Under the pieces are notes generated by a model. That model did not search any database and was not told the origin of the DNA. It saw only the letters and a list, made by a program, of their open reading frames with translations. A DNA stretch of 64,000 nucleotides from Vanilla planifolia (taxonomy: Eukaryota; Streptophyta; Magnoliopsida; Asparagales; Orchidaceae): NCBI GenBank assembly GCA_023846275.1, contig JAIUJO010000070.1, forward strand, positions 1,500,501-1,564,500, in the 5' to 3' direction. Positions 14,300 through 27,384 of this stretch are shown in pieces; position 1 is the first letter of the stretch, and each line of letters opens with the position of its first letter. The position numbers and the translations under genes were made by a program.

Positions 14300-16340
14300 T
14301 GCTCATGGGTGTGTGGATGTAGTTGTCTGTGATGATGTGCTTTGTGAGTGTGCATGTGTGTTTTTTGTGTGCCTGCGTGTGGTTTTGTGTGTGTGTGTGT
14401 GCATATGCATGTACATGTGTGTTCTTGTGTGCATGTGTTTTTGTACATGTGCATTGTTGTTCACATGCATGTGTGTACCTCTATGTGTGTTTGGCTATGT
14501 AAATGTGCATGTGTGCTTTTTTGTGTATTTGTGTGTGATGAGTGTGCATGTGTTTGTTTGTATGTGTATGTGTGCAAGTATGTGCATGTGTGTATATGTG
14601 TATGTGTTTGTGTGTGTGTCTATTTGTGCATGTTCATATGAGCATATGTGTATGTTCATGGGTGTACAAGTACATGTTCAGGTTCTTGTGTGTGGGTGTT
14701 TGTGTGAGCATCTGCATTTGTGTACTTGAATACTCATGTGTGTTTGTGTGTATGCATGGGCATAATTGTCTTTGTATGCTTGTGCATGTGAGTGAATGTG
14801 CATGCATGTCTACATGTGTTTGCAAAAGTTATCTTGCATGCATGTGCCAGTGTGTGTGTATGTGTTCATGTATGTGCTTGTAGTCATGTGTTTACATTTG
14901 TGTGTCTATGTTTGCATGTGTGGGTGTGTGGGTCTGTGTGCATGTATTTGCATGCATGCACATATATGAGTACACTTGAGTGCATACATGCGTGGACATG
15001 TGAATGTGTGTAATGGTACACGCTTAAGTGTCTGTGCACGAGTGTGTGTCTATGCATACATGTGTGCATATATGTGTGTGTATGCATATGTATGTGTGTG
15101 TGCATGTGCATGACATTTTGTAGGTGTCTCTATGTGTGTGTATGTGTATGCATGTGTCTGTGTATATGTGTTTGTGTGTATGTCTATTTGTGTGTGTGCA
15201 CACAAGTGAATGTGTGTGCGAGTTTGTGCATCTGTGTATGCATGTGTTGTGTTTGTGCACACATGTGTGCACATGTCTCTGTATAGTAATGTGTGTATAT
15301 GAGAGTGTGTTGTGTGTGTGTATGTTTGCGAGTGTGTATGTGTAAATGTGTGTGAGTGTGTCTATGTGCATGAGTTGGCATGGGTAAGTGCATGTGAGTG
15401 GAGTGCACGTGTGTTTCTATGTGTGCATGCGTATGTGTTTTTTAGGTGTTTGTGTGTGAGTTTGTCTGCATGTATGTGCATGTGTATGTGTGTGTGTGCA
15501 CGTGCATGCATATTCATGTGTGTGTGCATGTGTATGCATATGTGTTCATGCATGTGTGTGTTTGTGAGAGTGTGTGTGTGTGTGTGTATATGTATGTGCA
15601 TTTGTGTGTGCGAGAGTGCGCACATGTGGTTGCATATGCTCGTGGGTGTGCATGTATATGGATGCATGTGTGATTGTGTGTGGGAGTGCATGCATCTTTA
15701 TGTGCATTTGTGTATATGTGCATATAATTATATATGCGTGTGCTTGTGTGTGTGTTCATGTCTATTTTCTTATGCATATACAACTGAGTGTGTACTTTTG
15801 CATGTGCATGTGTGTGCATAGGTACACGTGTGTGTGTGTGTGTGTGCATGTGTGTGCTCGTGTGCCAGCTTGAGTATATGCATGCATTAGTGTTCTTTTG
15901 TGAGTGCATGTATGCAAGTGAATGCGAGTGTATGTGTGTGTGTGTGCAAGGTTGTGCCCAATTGTGCATGCCTTTATGTGTGAATTGCATGTGCTTGTGC
16001 ATGTGTGTAAGTGTGTATACGTGCATGTTTGTGGCTATGTTCATTTGTGCATGTGTGAATACATGTGTTAGTCTTTGAGTCTGTATGTGTGTAAATGTAA
16101 CTATGTATGCATGTGTATGTGTGCACGTTTATATGTATTAGTGTGTGTATGTGTGCGTGTGTTTGTGTGTGCGTGTGTTTATGTGTGCATGTGTTTATGT
16201 GTGTTTGGGGTGTGTAGATGTGCATGTGTATTCTTGTGTGTATGCATTCATGTGTTTTTGTGTGTGTGTGTGTGTAAGCACGTGCATGTATGCATATTAG
16301 TATGAATGTGTTTATGTGTGTCCATGTGTATGTGCATGCA
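14300..16340 (+). repeat. Shared block 1 in U1 (partner 42,035-44,200)
   Basis: Markers include atgtgctttgt at 14,335 (partner 42,070) and tgacattttg at 15,111 (partner 42,806). Their offsets are 27,735 and 27,695. Similarity between these markers is moderate, and this is the weakest of the U1/U2 blocks. The flanking wording after 15,111 (GTCTCTATGTG) and 42,806 (GTCTATCTATGTG) agrees with real homology. No gene or RNA feature is visible. Confidence 0.6.
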
Positions 16341-18870
16341 TGTGTGTATATTTTTATATTTATACCAGCATGTGTGCACGTGCATATGCACATGTGTAGG
16401 TGAGTGTGAGAGTTTATGCATGTGTATTTGTGTGTGTATTTTTGATTATGTGTGTTTGTGTTCATGTGTTATTATATATGCATGTGTATGTGTGTGTGCA
16501 TTTGTGTATCTGTATAAGTGTGCATGTGTGACTTTAGGGTGTGTGTTCTTAAGTGATAGTGTGTGTGTGTGTGTGTATGTGTTTCAACTTATGTGTGTGC
16601 ATGTGTGTGTACTTGCATGGGCACATGTGCTTACAAGCACCTATTTAGTGTGTGCTTACATTTGTGTGTTAATGTAGTCATTAGTGTGCACATATGAGTT
16701 TATGTGTTTGCAACTAAGGTTTTGTATGTGCTTGTATTTGTGTGTTTTTGTGTATGTGTATATGTGGTGTTTTTTTTGTGTATGTGTACTTATGTGTGTG
16801 TGTGGGCTTGCATGTGGGTATGTGTGTGCATGTATTTGTGCATGTTGACAAAAGTGTGCCTATGTGTGCATGTCTTTGCATATATATGTGCATGTGTTTG
16901 TGTGTATGTGCATGCTTGTGTATGCCTGTGCGTATATATGTGTGTATGATCTTGTTGTGAATGTGCAAGTTTTTTTTGTGTGTGCAAGTGCATTTTTGTA
17001 TACATGTGTGTATGTGTGTGTGTGTGCATCAGTACTGTGTCTATGGTGGTGTGTATGCACATTTGTGTATGTGTGCAAGGGCATAGTTTTGTGTATGTCT
17101 ATATGTGTGCTTGCATTTTTTGTGTTTGTGAGTTTGTGCATGTGTTGGTTTGTCTATTTGTTTTTATGCCTATATGAGCACATGTGTGTGGATGTGTTTA
17201 TGTGTGTGTTTGCATGAATACAAGTGTATGTATGGGTGTACAAGCATTTGCACGTATGTGCACATGTGTTTGTGCATGACTGTGCATGTGTGTGTGCGTG
17301 CGAGTATGTGTGTAAGTGTGAATGCTTGTACATGTGTGCATGTATTTGCATATGTATGCATGTGTGAGTGTGTGCCTATGTTTGTTCATGTGTGTGTTTG
17401 CTTGTGTGTGTATGTGTGCATATGCACATATCTGTAAGTGCAAATAAATGTGTCTATATGACTATGCATATACAAGAATGTGTGCATATGCATAACTATA
17501 TTTGTATTTGTGTTTGCGTGTTTAGGCATGTGTGCCTATGCAAGCATGTACCCATATGCGTGCATGTGTGTCCATATATTCATGCAAGTATGCACATGTG
17601 CTTTGTGCATGTGTATGTGTGTATGTGCATGTGTGTTTACATGTTAGTATCAATATTTATGTGCGTGCATGCATGTGCGCAAGTGTGTGCATATGTGTGC
17701 ATATGTGTGTGATTCCTTGTTTGTGTGTATGTGTGAATGTTTGTGTGTATACATAAGTGCATGTTTGTGTGTGTGTGCATGTGTGTGTTTGCATGCATGT
17801 TTATGCAAGGGTTTTCGTGTGTGTGTTTGCGTGTGCATGTATCAATGTGTTTATGATTTTTTGTGCGTGCTTATGTATGTGTGCATTTGCATGTTTGTCT
17901 ACTTGTTTTCTTGTGTGTGTTCATGTGTGTATATATTTGCATGTGTTTGTACCTATATGGGTTTAGGTGCAAGTGTGTTCTTATGAGCACGTTAGCATGC
18001 TTATGCATGTGTATGTATATTTGGGTGCACTTGTATGTGCATTTGTGTTTGTACGTGCATTTGTGCTTATGTGTTTTTGGGTGTATGTTAGTGTTTGTGC
18101 ATTTGCTTATGTTTTGTGTATGTGTGGGTATAAGTTTGTGTTCATAACAGTGTAAGTGTGTGTGTGTGTGAGCATGTGTGCTTGTGTGTACTTGTGCTTG
18201 TTTGTGTGTGTATGCATATGTTTGTGCACATGTTAATGTGCATGTGAGTGTGTGAACAAGCACATGTGTGATTATGTGTGCATATGTGTGTGTTCATGTG
18301 TGCATGCATGTGTGCTCACATGCATCTTGGTTTATGCATATGTATGTTTGTGAATGTGCATGTATGTGTTTGTGTGTATGTGTGTGCATATAGTATGCAC
18401 TTGTGCATGTGCCTTTATGTTTGTGTGTATGTGTGTGCTTGAGTGTGTGTAAACATATGCATGTACATGAGCTTTATTCTAAATGTGTGTGTGTGTAATG
18501 GTTTGCATGTGTGTAGGTGTGTGTGTGCCTATGTGTGCAAGTGTATATTTGTGTGCATGTGTTTGTTAGTGGGTATGTGCATATAGGTGTGCTAGTATAA
18601 GCAAGTGCATCTGGGCTTGTGAGTATGAGTGTGCAAGTGCGTGTAAGTATGTGAGTGTCCATGTGCGTGATTTTTTGCATGTGTGTTCATCATACAAGTG
18701 TGTAAATGTGTGCGATTGCATGTGTATATGAGTTTCTTTGCCTGTGAATGTGTGTTTGTGTGTGCGCATGTGAGCTTGTGTAAATATGTGGGTCAGTATG
18801 TATTCTTGTGTGTGCATCATTATGCAAGTATTTATGTGTGTTCATGTGTACATGTGTGAATATGTGTGTG
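16340..18870 (+). repeat. Shared block 2 in U1 (partner 44,200-46,770), strong homology
   Basis: There are many paired markers: agcatgtgtgcac at 16,367 (44,226), the gtgatagt word at 16,551 (44,414), cattagtgt at 16,679 (44,503), gtgcatcagtac at 17,024 (44,765), ttttttgtgtttgt at 17,116 (44,857), gtaagtgcaaat at 17,434 (45,266), gttcttatgagca at 17,977 (45,816), and a word ending gagtttctttgc near 18,731 (46,631). Offsets stay within 27,741-27,902. At 18,714-18,741 a 28-base stretch is identical to 46,614-46,641. Confidence 0.9.
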
Positions 18871-19190
18871 TGTGTTCAACTATACATTGGTGTGTGTGTG
18901 TGTATGTGCATATGTTTTTGTGCTTATTAATGTGTGTGTATGTGCATATATTTTTATACTTATTCATGTGTGTGCATGGATGCATTCATACTTATGTGAA
19001 TATGTGTCAATTGGTGTGTGTTTTTGTTGGTGTGTGGATATGTGCATGCAGGGGTGCATGTGCATGTGTGACAACATGTTTGTATATGTGCATATGTGTG
19101 TTTACATGTGTCCATGATTGTCTATGTCTGTGCATTCATGTGTGGTTGTGTATGTTTGTGTGTGTAGGTGCATGTTTTCATGTTTGTGTG
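18870..19190 (+). repeat. U1 junction stretch at the site of the large U2-only block
   Basis: In U1 the last clear partner of block 2 is near 18,870 and the first of block 3 is near 19,190, about 0.3 kb apart. In U2 the same two markers are about 5.0 kb apart (46,770 and 51,775). The stretch is ordinary TG-rich array with CTTATTAATG and CTTATTCATG words. I see no target-site duplication or transposon end. Confidence 0.7.
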
Positions 19191-21100
19191 TGTGTGTGCA
19201 TGAGCATGTGTGTGTTTGCCTTCATGTGTGCATGTATATGCACTTGTTGGTGTGTATGTCTGTGCATGTGTGGGTGTGTGTGTGCTGTGTGTGTGGGGGT
19301 GTATGCATACATGTGTGTGCATTTGTACATACGTGTGTGCATGCATGTAAGTTATCCTTGGGTTTGTGCATGCATTTTTGCATATGTTCATAAGTTCTTA
19401 CACATGAATGCATGAGTTTTTTGCTTGTGTGTGTGAGTGTGTGTGCATGCATGTGTGCTTATTTGTATGCATGTGGGTGTGTGTGTGATTACTTATGTGT
19501 GTGTGATTACTTATGTGTGTGTTTTATGCATGAGTGTGTATGTGTGCATGCATGTGTGTGTATGGATGTGCATATGTGCATGCAAATGTGTGTGTGAGAG
19601 GGAGTATGTGTGTGCATATTTGTGTAGGTGTGTGTACATGTGTGTGTTTGCATGTGCATGTATGCATGTGCATGTATGCATGTTTGTTTTGGTGCATATG
19701 TGTCTGAATATTTGTGTGTGCCTATGTGTGCGTTAATGCATTTGAATGCATGTGTGTTATTGTGTGTATGCTTGTGTGTACATGCATGTCTGTGTACGTA
19801 CATGATCGTGTGAGTTTGCATCTTTGTGTGCATGTATGTGAGCCGATGCTTTTGCATCTATGTGTATCTTTACGAATATGTGTGTTGTTTTTTGTATGCA
19901 TATGCATGCACGTGTGTCTATGTGTGTATGTGCATACACATGCATGTGCACATATGTGTTTGTGTGTATGCATGTCTATGTGTGTGTAGATGTGTGTATG
20001 TGTGCATGTGTGTGTGTGTGTGTGCTCATGTGTGTGTGCTTGTGTGCATGCAAGGGTGTGGGCGTGTGTGTGTGTGCATAGAGTTTTTTGTGCATGTGTG
20101 TGCATGTGCATGTGTATTTGAACATGTGTCTGTGTGCCTACATCTATGTGCATTTGCATGTGCAAATGTAAATGTGTATGCATGGGAGCATGTGTGTGTG
20201 TATGCACACGTGAGTGTGTGTTTGTTTTGTGTGGGAATGTGCATGTGTGAGTGTGAGTGTTTGTGTGTGCTAATTTGTGTATGTATTTGTATGTGTGTGC
20301 GCTTTTTTATGTGTGTCCAAGTACATTTAAGTGCACGTGTGCATGCTTGTTTATCTATATGTGTGTGGGTGCACATGTGTTTTTGCATGAATGTGTGTAT
20401 CTGTGCATGTGCGTGCATGTGAGTGTGTCTGTGTGTCTATGCACAATGTTCATGATTATGTGCTTACGTGAGTGCTTGTACACGTGAGGATACCTATGTG
20501 TGCATGAATATGTGTATTGTGTGCCTCCATGCATGTGTGTTTGTTTGTTGGGGTGTGAGTGCATGTGTGTGTGCATGAACAAGTGTGCATGCTTGTGGTT
20601 TTTTTCTTGTGTAATTATGTGTATGTGTGCTGGTTCCTGTATGTGTTTGTGTGCACAATTGTGAATGCATGCATGTGTGTGTTGGTGCATGTGAGTGAAT
20701 GTGTACATGCATGTGTGCACGTGCATTTGTTGCTATGCATATGTGTGCATGTAAGTGTGTGTGTGTGTGTGTTCGTGCATGTGAATTAGTATGTATGTGC
20801 TTGTTTGCATGTGGAGGGCATGACTTGGTGTTTGTGTGTGTGTATGAGTGTATGCATGCATGCATGTGTATAAGCATGTGTGTGTGTGTGTGCATTTGCG
20901 TGCATGTATGAGTTCGTGCATATTCGTGTGTGCATATTCATGTGTGCACACATTTGTTTTTGTATGAGTGTGAATGCATGTGCTTGTGTTTGTGCTTGTG
21001 TTCTTGTATATGCATGAGAGGGTGTGCATGTGTTTAAATGTATGAGTTCATGCCCATGTGTATGTGTGTATGCATGTATGTTTATTTGTGCATGTGTGTG
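19190..21100 (+). repeat. Shared block 3 in U1 (partner 51,775-53,560)
   Basis: Paired markers are tttgccttcatgt at 19,215 (51,803), gttatcctt at 19,351 (51,974), attacttatgtg at 19,488 (52,086), catgatc at 19,801 (52,283), gagcc at 19,840 (52,322), gctaatttgt at 20,270 (52,756), aattatgtgtatgtg at 20,613 (53,095), gtggagg at 20,811 (53,245), and tgttcttgtatatgc at 20,999 (53,453). Offsets are 32,434-32,623. The 20,999 segment is close to identical over about 80 bases. Confidence 0.9.
19483..19518 (+). repeat. Exact 18-bp tandem duplication, U1 only
   Basis: gtgtgattacttatgtgt occurs twice in a row (19,483 and 19,501). The U2 partner near 52,086 has one attacttatgtg only, so the duplication postdates the split of the units. 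Confidence 0.95.
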
Positions 21101-23900
21101 TGCATGCTCATGTGCGTTTGTCTATGTGCATGTTTGTCTGTGTGATTATGCTTGCTTGTGTGTGTAACTGTATATGCTTATATGTGTGCTTATGCTTATG
21201 TGTGTGCATTTGTTTGCATGCATGTGCATGTTCGTGTGTGTTTTTGTACATGTGTTTGTGAGTTTGTGCATGCTTGCTTGTGCATGTGTGTGAATATGCA
21301 TATGTGTGTTTCATTTTGGGTGTGTGTATGTGGGTGCATATGCTTTTGCAAATGTGTATGTTTGTGTGCTTAATGTGTGTGTGACTGTGTACATGTGTGT
21401 ATGCATATGTACATATGTGGATGCACATGTGTGCATATTTGTGTATGTATGTATGTGCTTATGTGTGCATATGCATGTGTGTGTGTATATGTTTAAGTAT
21501 TCATACATCTGTGTGTGTGTGCACTTGTTTGTGCTTATGTGTGTGTGTGTGTGCATGCTTGTGTGCATACATGTGTACATATATGTGTGTGTGTGTGCAC
21601 ATGTTTGTGTGTGGGTTTGTTTTTGTGCATGTGTGTGTGTATGTATGCATGTGCTTTTATTTTTTTGTAGGCATGCATGTGTGTGTGTTTGTTCATTTAT
21701 CTATGTGTTCATGTGCAAGTGCATCCTTGTGTATGTGCATGTGTCTATTTTTTTTGAATGTCACATGCATATGTGTGCATGTGCACGTGCATATGTGTGT
21801 TTGTGCATGTACGTCTGTGCGAGCTTGTTAATTTTTATGTGTGTGTGTGTGAGTTTGCATGCATGCATGTGCATGAATATGCATATCATTGTGCCTGTGT
21901 GTTGTGAATGTGTATGAATGTCTATGAGACTTTGTCTATATGTGCTTGTACACTAGTTCTTATGTATGTTCATGAGCTTTCTATCAGTGCATGTGTGTGT
22001 ATATATGCATGTTTATGAACACATCCATGTCCATGTTCATGTGTGTGCATATATTCATGCGTGTGTTTATGTGAGTGTGTGCATTCATGCATGCTATGCA
22101 TGTGGGTATATGTGTGTGTGCATGGGTGGGTGTATGTTTGTATGCATATGCATGAGTGCATATGTCAATATGTGAGTGTGTTTGTGCATGTATGTGTGCA
22201 TGTGGGTGTGTATATATGTGTGTGTGCATGTTGTGTGTGTCTATGTCTTCCTATGTCTATGTGTGTGCTTGTGTGTGGGTTTGGGTGTGGGTGTGGATGT
22301 GTGTGTATGCATGTGCATGCATTTGTGTGCATGTATGCATGTGGATGCATGTGCAAGTGTGTGCATGTGTGTGTGTATGTGTTAGTTTGTGTGGCTATGT
22401 GTGTGCATGTTTGTATGTGTGTGTATGTGTGTCTACATGCATGTGCATGTGTGCATGTCTAGGTGCATGGATTTGTGTGTTTGTGTATGTGTTAGTGTAT
22501 TTATGTGTGTATGTGAGAGTGTGCTTGGGTGTGTATGGGTGATTCTACATAGGTGTGTGTGTGTGTGCATGTACATATATGTGTGTGTGTGTTTTTGTGT
22601 GCACGTGCATACATATGTGTGTCTGTGTGTTCATCTGTGTATAGGCATTTGTGTGTATGCACATGGGCACATGCATGTGTTTCTTTGCACACACATGTTC
22701 ATGTGTATTCATGCAATTGTACATGTTTTTCGGTGTGTGCAAGTTGGAATGTGTGCATGTGCATGTCTTTGCAAGAATGTGTGCATGTGTGAACATGTGA
22801 TCATGTGTGTTTACTAGTGCACATGTGTGCATGTGTGTGTATTAGTGCGAGTGCATGTTGGTATGCATATGTGTGTGGGTGTATGTGCATGTGCATGTGC
22901 TTGTATTTGTACATTTGTTTGCATAAACGTATGTGTGTGTGTGTATGTTGGTGTTATTTTGGATGCATATGAGTGCACAGTTATGTGTGTGTGCATGTGC
23001 ATGTGGATCCGTGCAAGTGTATGTTAATGTGTGTGTCCATGTGTGAGAGTTTGTACATGTGTGTATATGTGTTGGTTTTCATTATGTGCATGCATATGTG
23101 GCTATGTTTGTGCTAGTATGGGTGAGTGTGTACCTTTGTGTGTGTGAGTGTTTATGTGCACATGTGTGTAGGTGTCTATTCATGCGCGTGTGTATCTTTG
23201 TGCATGTCTATGTGTATGTGCAAGTGCATTAGTGTGTGTGCATGTTTTTGCAGGTTTTGTGCTTGCTTGCATATGTTTGTGTTTCTATATGTGTGTGTTT
23301 GCATTTGTGGTCATACATGCATATGTGTATCTATGTGCATACATATGTGCATCTCTATGCTTGTGTGTATACATGTGTATGTGCTCTTGTGAGCACAAGT
23401 GTGTTCCTGTGTCAATACACATGTGTAGGCATGTCTGTGTTTGCATGGTTATGTATGTGCATGTGTGTATACACGTGTGTCTGTGTGTATGAGTGTGTGT
23501 GCTGTGCATGTACATGTTTGTGTATCTGCAAGTGCAAGTGCATTCGTGTGCATGCTTGTACAACTTTTTGTGCATGTGTATGAAAATGTGTTAAGTGTCT
23601 CCACATGTGTCTATGTGTGAGTACATGTGTGTTGATGTGTGTTTGTGCATTTATGCCTATATTCGAGTGTGTTCATGTGTATTTATTCATATTTGTGTTT
23701 GTGTGTGTGTGTGTGTTAACATTTGTAGGTTGGTGTAGTGCATGTACTTTTGTGTGTGTAATTATGTCTGTGCATGCATGTATGTTGGTGTGCATATGTG
23801 TGCTTATGCATGTCTGTGCATGCATGTGTGTGTGCATTCATGAGCATATGAATGTGAGTGTAAGTGTTTTTTTGTGTCTATTAGCATGTGTACATTCTTA
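21100..23900 (+). repeat. Shared block 4 in U1 (partner 53,560-55,990)
   Basis: Paired markers are gcatatc at 21,881 (54,006), gctttctatca at 21,976 (54,103), caagttgg at 22,740 (54,860), gtgttcctgt at 23,401 (55,556), aagtgcaagtgcatt at 23,530 (55,696), and catgtgtacattc at 23,886 (55,986). The offset falls from 32,454 to about 32,125 between 20,999 and 21,881, so U1 has about 330 bp more there. It then stays at 32,100-32,166. Confidence 0.88.
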
Positions 23901-23999
23901 TCTATGTGCATGTGTGTGTGTGTGTGTGCATGTGTGTTTGTGTTTGTACTTGTTTGTGTGTGTGTTCACTTGTGTGCATGTGCATCTACATGTTTGTTT

Positions 24000-24950
24000 A
24001 TATTTCAATGTGTGCATGTGGCCATGTTAGTGCATGTGTGTACGTGTGCCTTTGCAAGTATGTATGCTTGTGTGTTTGTGTGCATTCATGTGTGGGTGTG
24101 TGTGTCTGTGTGCATGTGTGTATAGGTGTTTATGAAAGTCCTTCTATGTGCCTATGTGCATGTGTGCATGTATATATGAGTATATATGCTTGTGCATGTG
24201 TGCGTGCATGTGAGTGTGCATGTGTGTGTGCATGCTTGTGTGTTTCTTTGTGCGTTCATGTTTATGTATGTATGTGTGCATCTGCATATACATGCCTATC
24301 TGTGTGTGTGTGCATGGACATGTGCATATGTGTGTCTGTGTACTTGTGTGTGTATTCTTTTACATGTGTATTTATTTGGGAGCATGCGTATGTGTGTTTT
24401 TGTGCATGAGTGCATGTGTGTATATGCATCAATGTGTCTGCTAGGTGTATATGTGTGTGTGAGTGTGTGTGTGTGGTTGTGGTTGTAAGTGTATGTGTAT
24501 GCATATGTGTGTATGTGTGTGCGTGTGTATGTTATGCATGTGTATGATTGTTCATGTCGGTGCATGTGTGGGTGTGCATGTGTGTGTGCATGTGTGTGTG
24601 TGTTTGTGCATGTGTGCGTGCATATGTAAGTGCATGGGTGTGTGCATGCAGGGTCATTTATGCATGTTTATGTGCAAGTGTTTATGCATTTGTGTGTATA
24701 GGTGTATACACATGTGTCCATTCCTTTGTGTGAGGATGTTTATGTGTGTGTGTTGTTGTGTTTGTTTATGTATGTCTGTGTGTCTAAGTGCATGTGCATG
24801 TGCATGCTTGTTCATGTGTATGTGTGTGCATTTGTGTGTGCAAGCAAGTGGGTGTGTGCTTGTGTGTTTGAGTGTCCAATTATGTGTGCATGCATTTGCT
24901 TATGTGTGTGTGCACATGTATTTATTCATGTGTGTGCAAATGTGTGTATA
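24000..24950 (+). repeat. U1 excess of about 0.8 kb within the shared region
   Basis: The U1/U2 offset falls from 32,100 at 23,886 to 31,301 at 24,981, so U1 carries about 800 bp that U2 lacks somewhere in this interval. The sequence is ordinary TG-rich array and the exact edges cannot be fixed by eye. Confidence 0.6.
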
Positions 24951-24979
24951 TTTTTGTACGAGTATATGTGCATTTCCAT

Positions 24980-25890
24980 GTGAGTGCTTGCATGTGCATC
25001 TACGTGTGCTTGAGCATGTGTGCATGTGTGTTCATGGGTGTGTTTGTGTGTGTATATGTGTGTCTGCATGTGTAGGTGTGAGCATGTGCATGTGAGAGTT
25101 AGAGCACATGCGTGCATATGTGTGCACTCATGTTTGTGTGTGCATTTGTGTTGATGTGGGTGTGCATGCATGTATGGATGTGTGCCTATGTGCATGTGTG
25201 TTTGTTTTTGTGTGTGTGTGTGCACATGGTAGCATGTGTTTGTGTGTGTGAGGATGTGTGTGTGCATGTGTATATGACAACATGTGTTTCTATGCATGCT
25301 TACATGTATGCGTGTGAGCATGTGTGTGAGGGTGAGTGCATGTGTTATGTGTGCAGATGTATGTGTATTTGTAGACACTTGTACATGTCTATATTCTTAT
25401 TTTTTGTTTCTGTATATGTGTGTGCAAGTGTGCACATGTGTGTGTGTGTGTATGTGCACATATAGTGTTCAAGTGTGAGCATGTGTGTGCATGCATGTGG
25501 GAGTTTGTACATGCACATGCATATGTGTGCATACATGTGTTTGTGCACTTGTGTGTTTATGCTTGTGTGTGTTGGTGGGTGCTTCGATGCTTACATGTGT
25601 GCATGCTTTTATATTCTTGTGTGCTTCCATGCATATGTGTGTATGGTTGTGTATTGTTTCATGTTCATGTGTGTGTGTGTCTATGTGAGTGTGGGTGTGT
25701 GCACGTGTTTGAGTGTATTCGTGTGATAGTGTGTGTTGGCATGTCGGTGCATATGTATGTGTGCAAGTGTCTATGTGTGTTCATGCATACACATGTGTGT
25801 GGGTTCATGGGTACATGAGTGCATGTGTATGTGTGTGTTTGACTTCATGTATATGTCCATAATGAAAAGTGTAGGCATGTGTGTGTGTGT
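24980..25890 (+). repeat. Shared block 5 in U1 (partner 56,281-57,150)
   Basis: Paired markers are tgagtgcttgcatgtg at 24,981 (56,282), gagcatgtgcatgtgag at 25,080 (56,383), tatatgac at 25,271 (56,604), acttgtacat at 25,377 (56,677), the attgtttc word at 25,651 (56,882), gtgtgatagt at 25,721 (56,950), and gggtacatgagtgcatg at 25,809 (57,079). Offsets are 31,229-31,333. Confidence 0.9.
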
Positions 25891-25949
25891 TGGTGTTTGT
25901 GTGTCTATGCATGTGTGTGTCATGGTGTGTGTACTAGGGTAAGTAGGTG

Positions 25950-26775
25950 ACTGTGTAAGAATGTATGTGCATGGGCATGTTTGTGTGTTCATGTATGTGA
26001 GCATGTAGGTGTATGGAAGTGTGTGTGAAGGTGGCTGTGTGTGTTTGCACAGATGTGTGTGTGTGTGTGTGTGCATGTGCACATGCATCATTGTGTGTGT
26101 ATGCATGTGAGTGTCCATGTGTGTACGTGTGGGTGTGCAAGCTTGTGCTTGGTCATGTGTGTGTGTTTGTGTCTATGTGTGTGTGTCTACATGTGGATCT
26201 ATGCATGTTTGCCTTTGCATGTGTGAGCATGTGTGAGAGCTAGTGTGCATGCATGTGTTTGGGTGTGTCTGTGTATGTGTGTGCCCACGTGTACTTGTGC
26301 ATATTTGTGTGCATGTTTTTGTTGGTGTGTGTTTATATATGTATGCATGTGCATTTGTGTGTGTGTGTGTTTTTGTGTGTATGTGCATGTGCATCTATGT
26401 GTGTGGATGTTAGTGGGTTTGTGTGCTTGTGTGTGTGCGTGGTTGTTTGCATTTCTCGATGCATGCATGTGTGCTTGTCAGCATGCAATCATGTGCATGT
26501 GTAAGTGCATCTGTGTGTGTGTGTAGATGTGTTTTTACAAGTGTGTGTATTATGTGTGCATGTGTGTGTGTATCTAAGTGTGTGTGTGTGTATGTGTTTA
26601 TGTGCATGCATGGATGTGCACATGTGCATGTGACCAAGTATGTGAGTGTGTGTGTGTGTGTGCATATGCCTATGTGTTTATGCATGTGTGCATGCTTGTA
26701 TACTTTGTTGTGTTTTGTATGCATGCATGTGAGCTTGTTTGTGCCTGTGCGAGTACATATGCATGTGCGTATGAG
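25950..26775 (+). repeat. Shared block 6 in U1 (partner 58,890-59,640)
   Basis: Paired markers are gtgtaagaatgtatgtg at 25,953 (58,891), gtgaaggtggct at 26,025 (58,965), ttagtggg at 26,410 (59,325), and catgcttgtatactt at 26,691 (59,564). Offsets are 32,873-32,940. Confidence 0.9.
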
Positions 26776-27380
26776 TTCCTATGAGTGTGTGTTAGTGCAT
26801 GTGTGTGTGTTTCTTTATTTTTATGTCATTAATGTGCATTAGTACATGTGTGTGCATGTATCATGTGTGGATGGGTTTTTTTGTGTGTGAACATGCATGC
26901 ATTTAGTGTGTGTGTGTGTGTGTGTAGTTGTGTGTGTTGGAGTGTTCGTATGTATGTCTGAGTGTGCAAGAGTGTGTGCATGTTTATAAGCCTTTGTGTA
27001 TAAATGCAGGTGTGCACATGTTTGTTTGGGCATGTGCGTGGGTATGAGTGTGAGTGTTCATGTGTGTGTGTGCTTGTGTGTATGTGTGTGTGTGTGTGTG
27101 CTTGTGACTTTGTGTAAATGTGTGTGTATGTATGCATATACGTCTATGTATTTGGGTGCACGTGCACAAGTGTGTGTGTGTGTGCATGCTAGCATATGTA
27201 TGTATGTGTGCCTATGTGTGTTGTATGCATGTGTCTTCATGCATGTGTGTGTCTTAACATGCATATGCATGTGTGCCTGTATGTGTGTGGATGTGTGTGT
27301 GCATGTCATGTATGTGCTTGTGTGGTTATGCATGTATGTGTCTGAGCATGTTTGTTGTTGTTCATGTTTGCATTTGTGTA
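26775..27380 (+). repeat. U1-only block of about 0.6 kb
   Basis: The offset drops from 32,873 at 26,691 to 32,268 at 27,388, so about 600 bp here has no partner in U2 (junction near 59,640-59,655). It is TG-rich array including several (TG)n runs between 26,900 and 27,110. No gene. Confidence 0.75.
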
Positions 27381-27384
27381 TAGG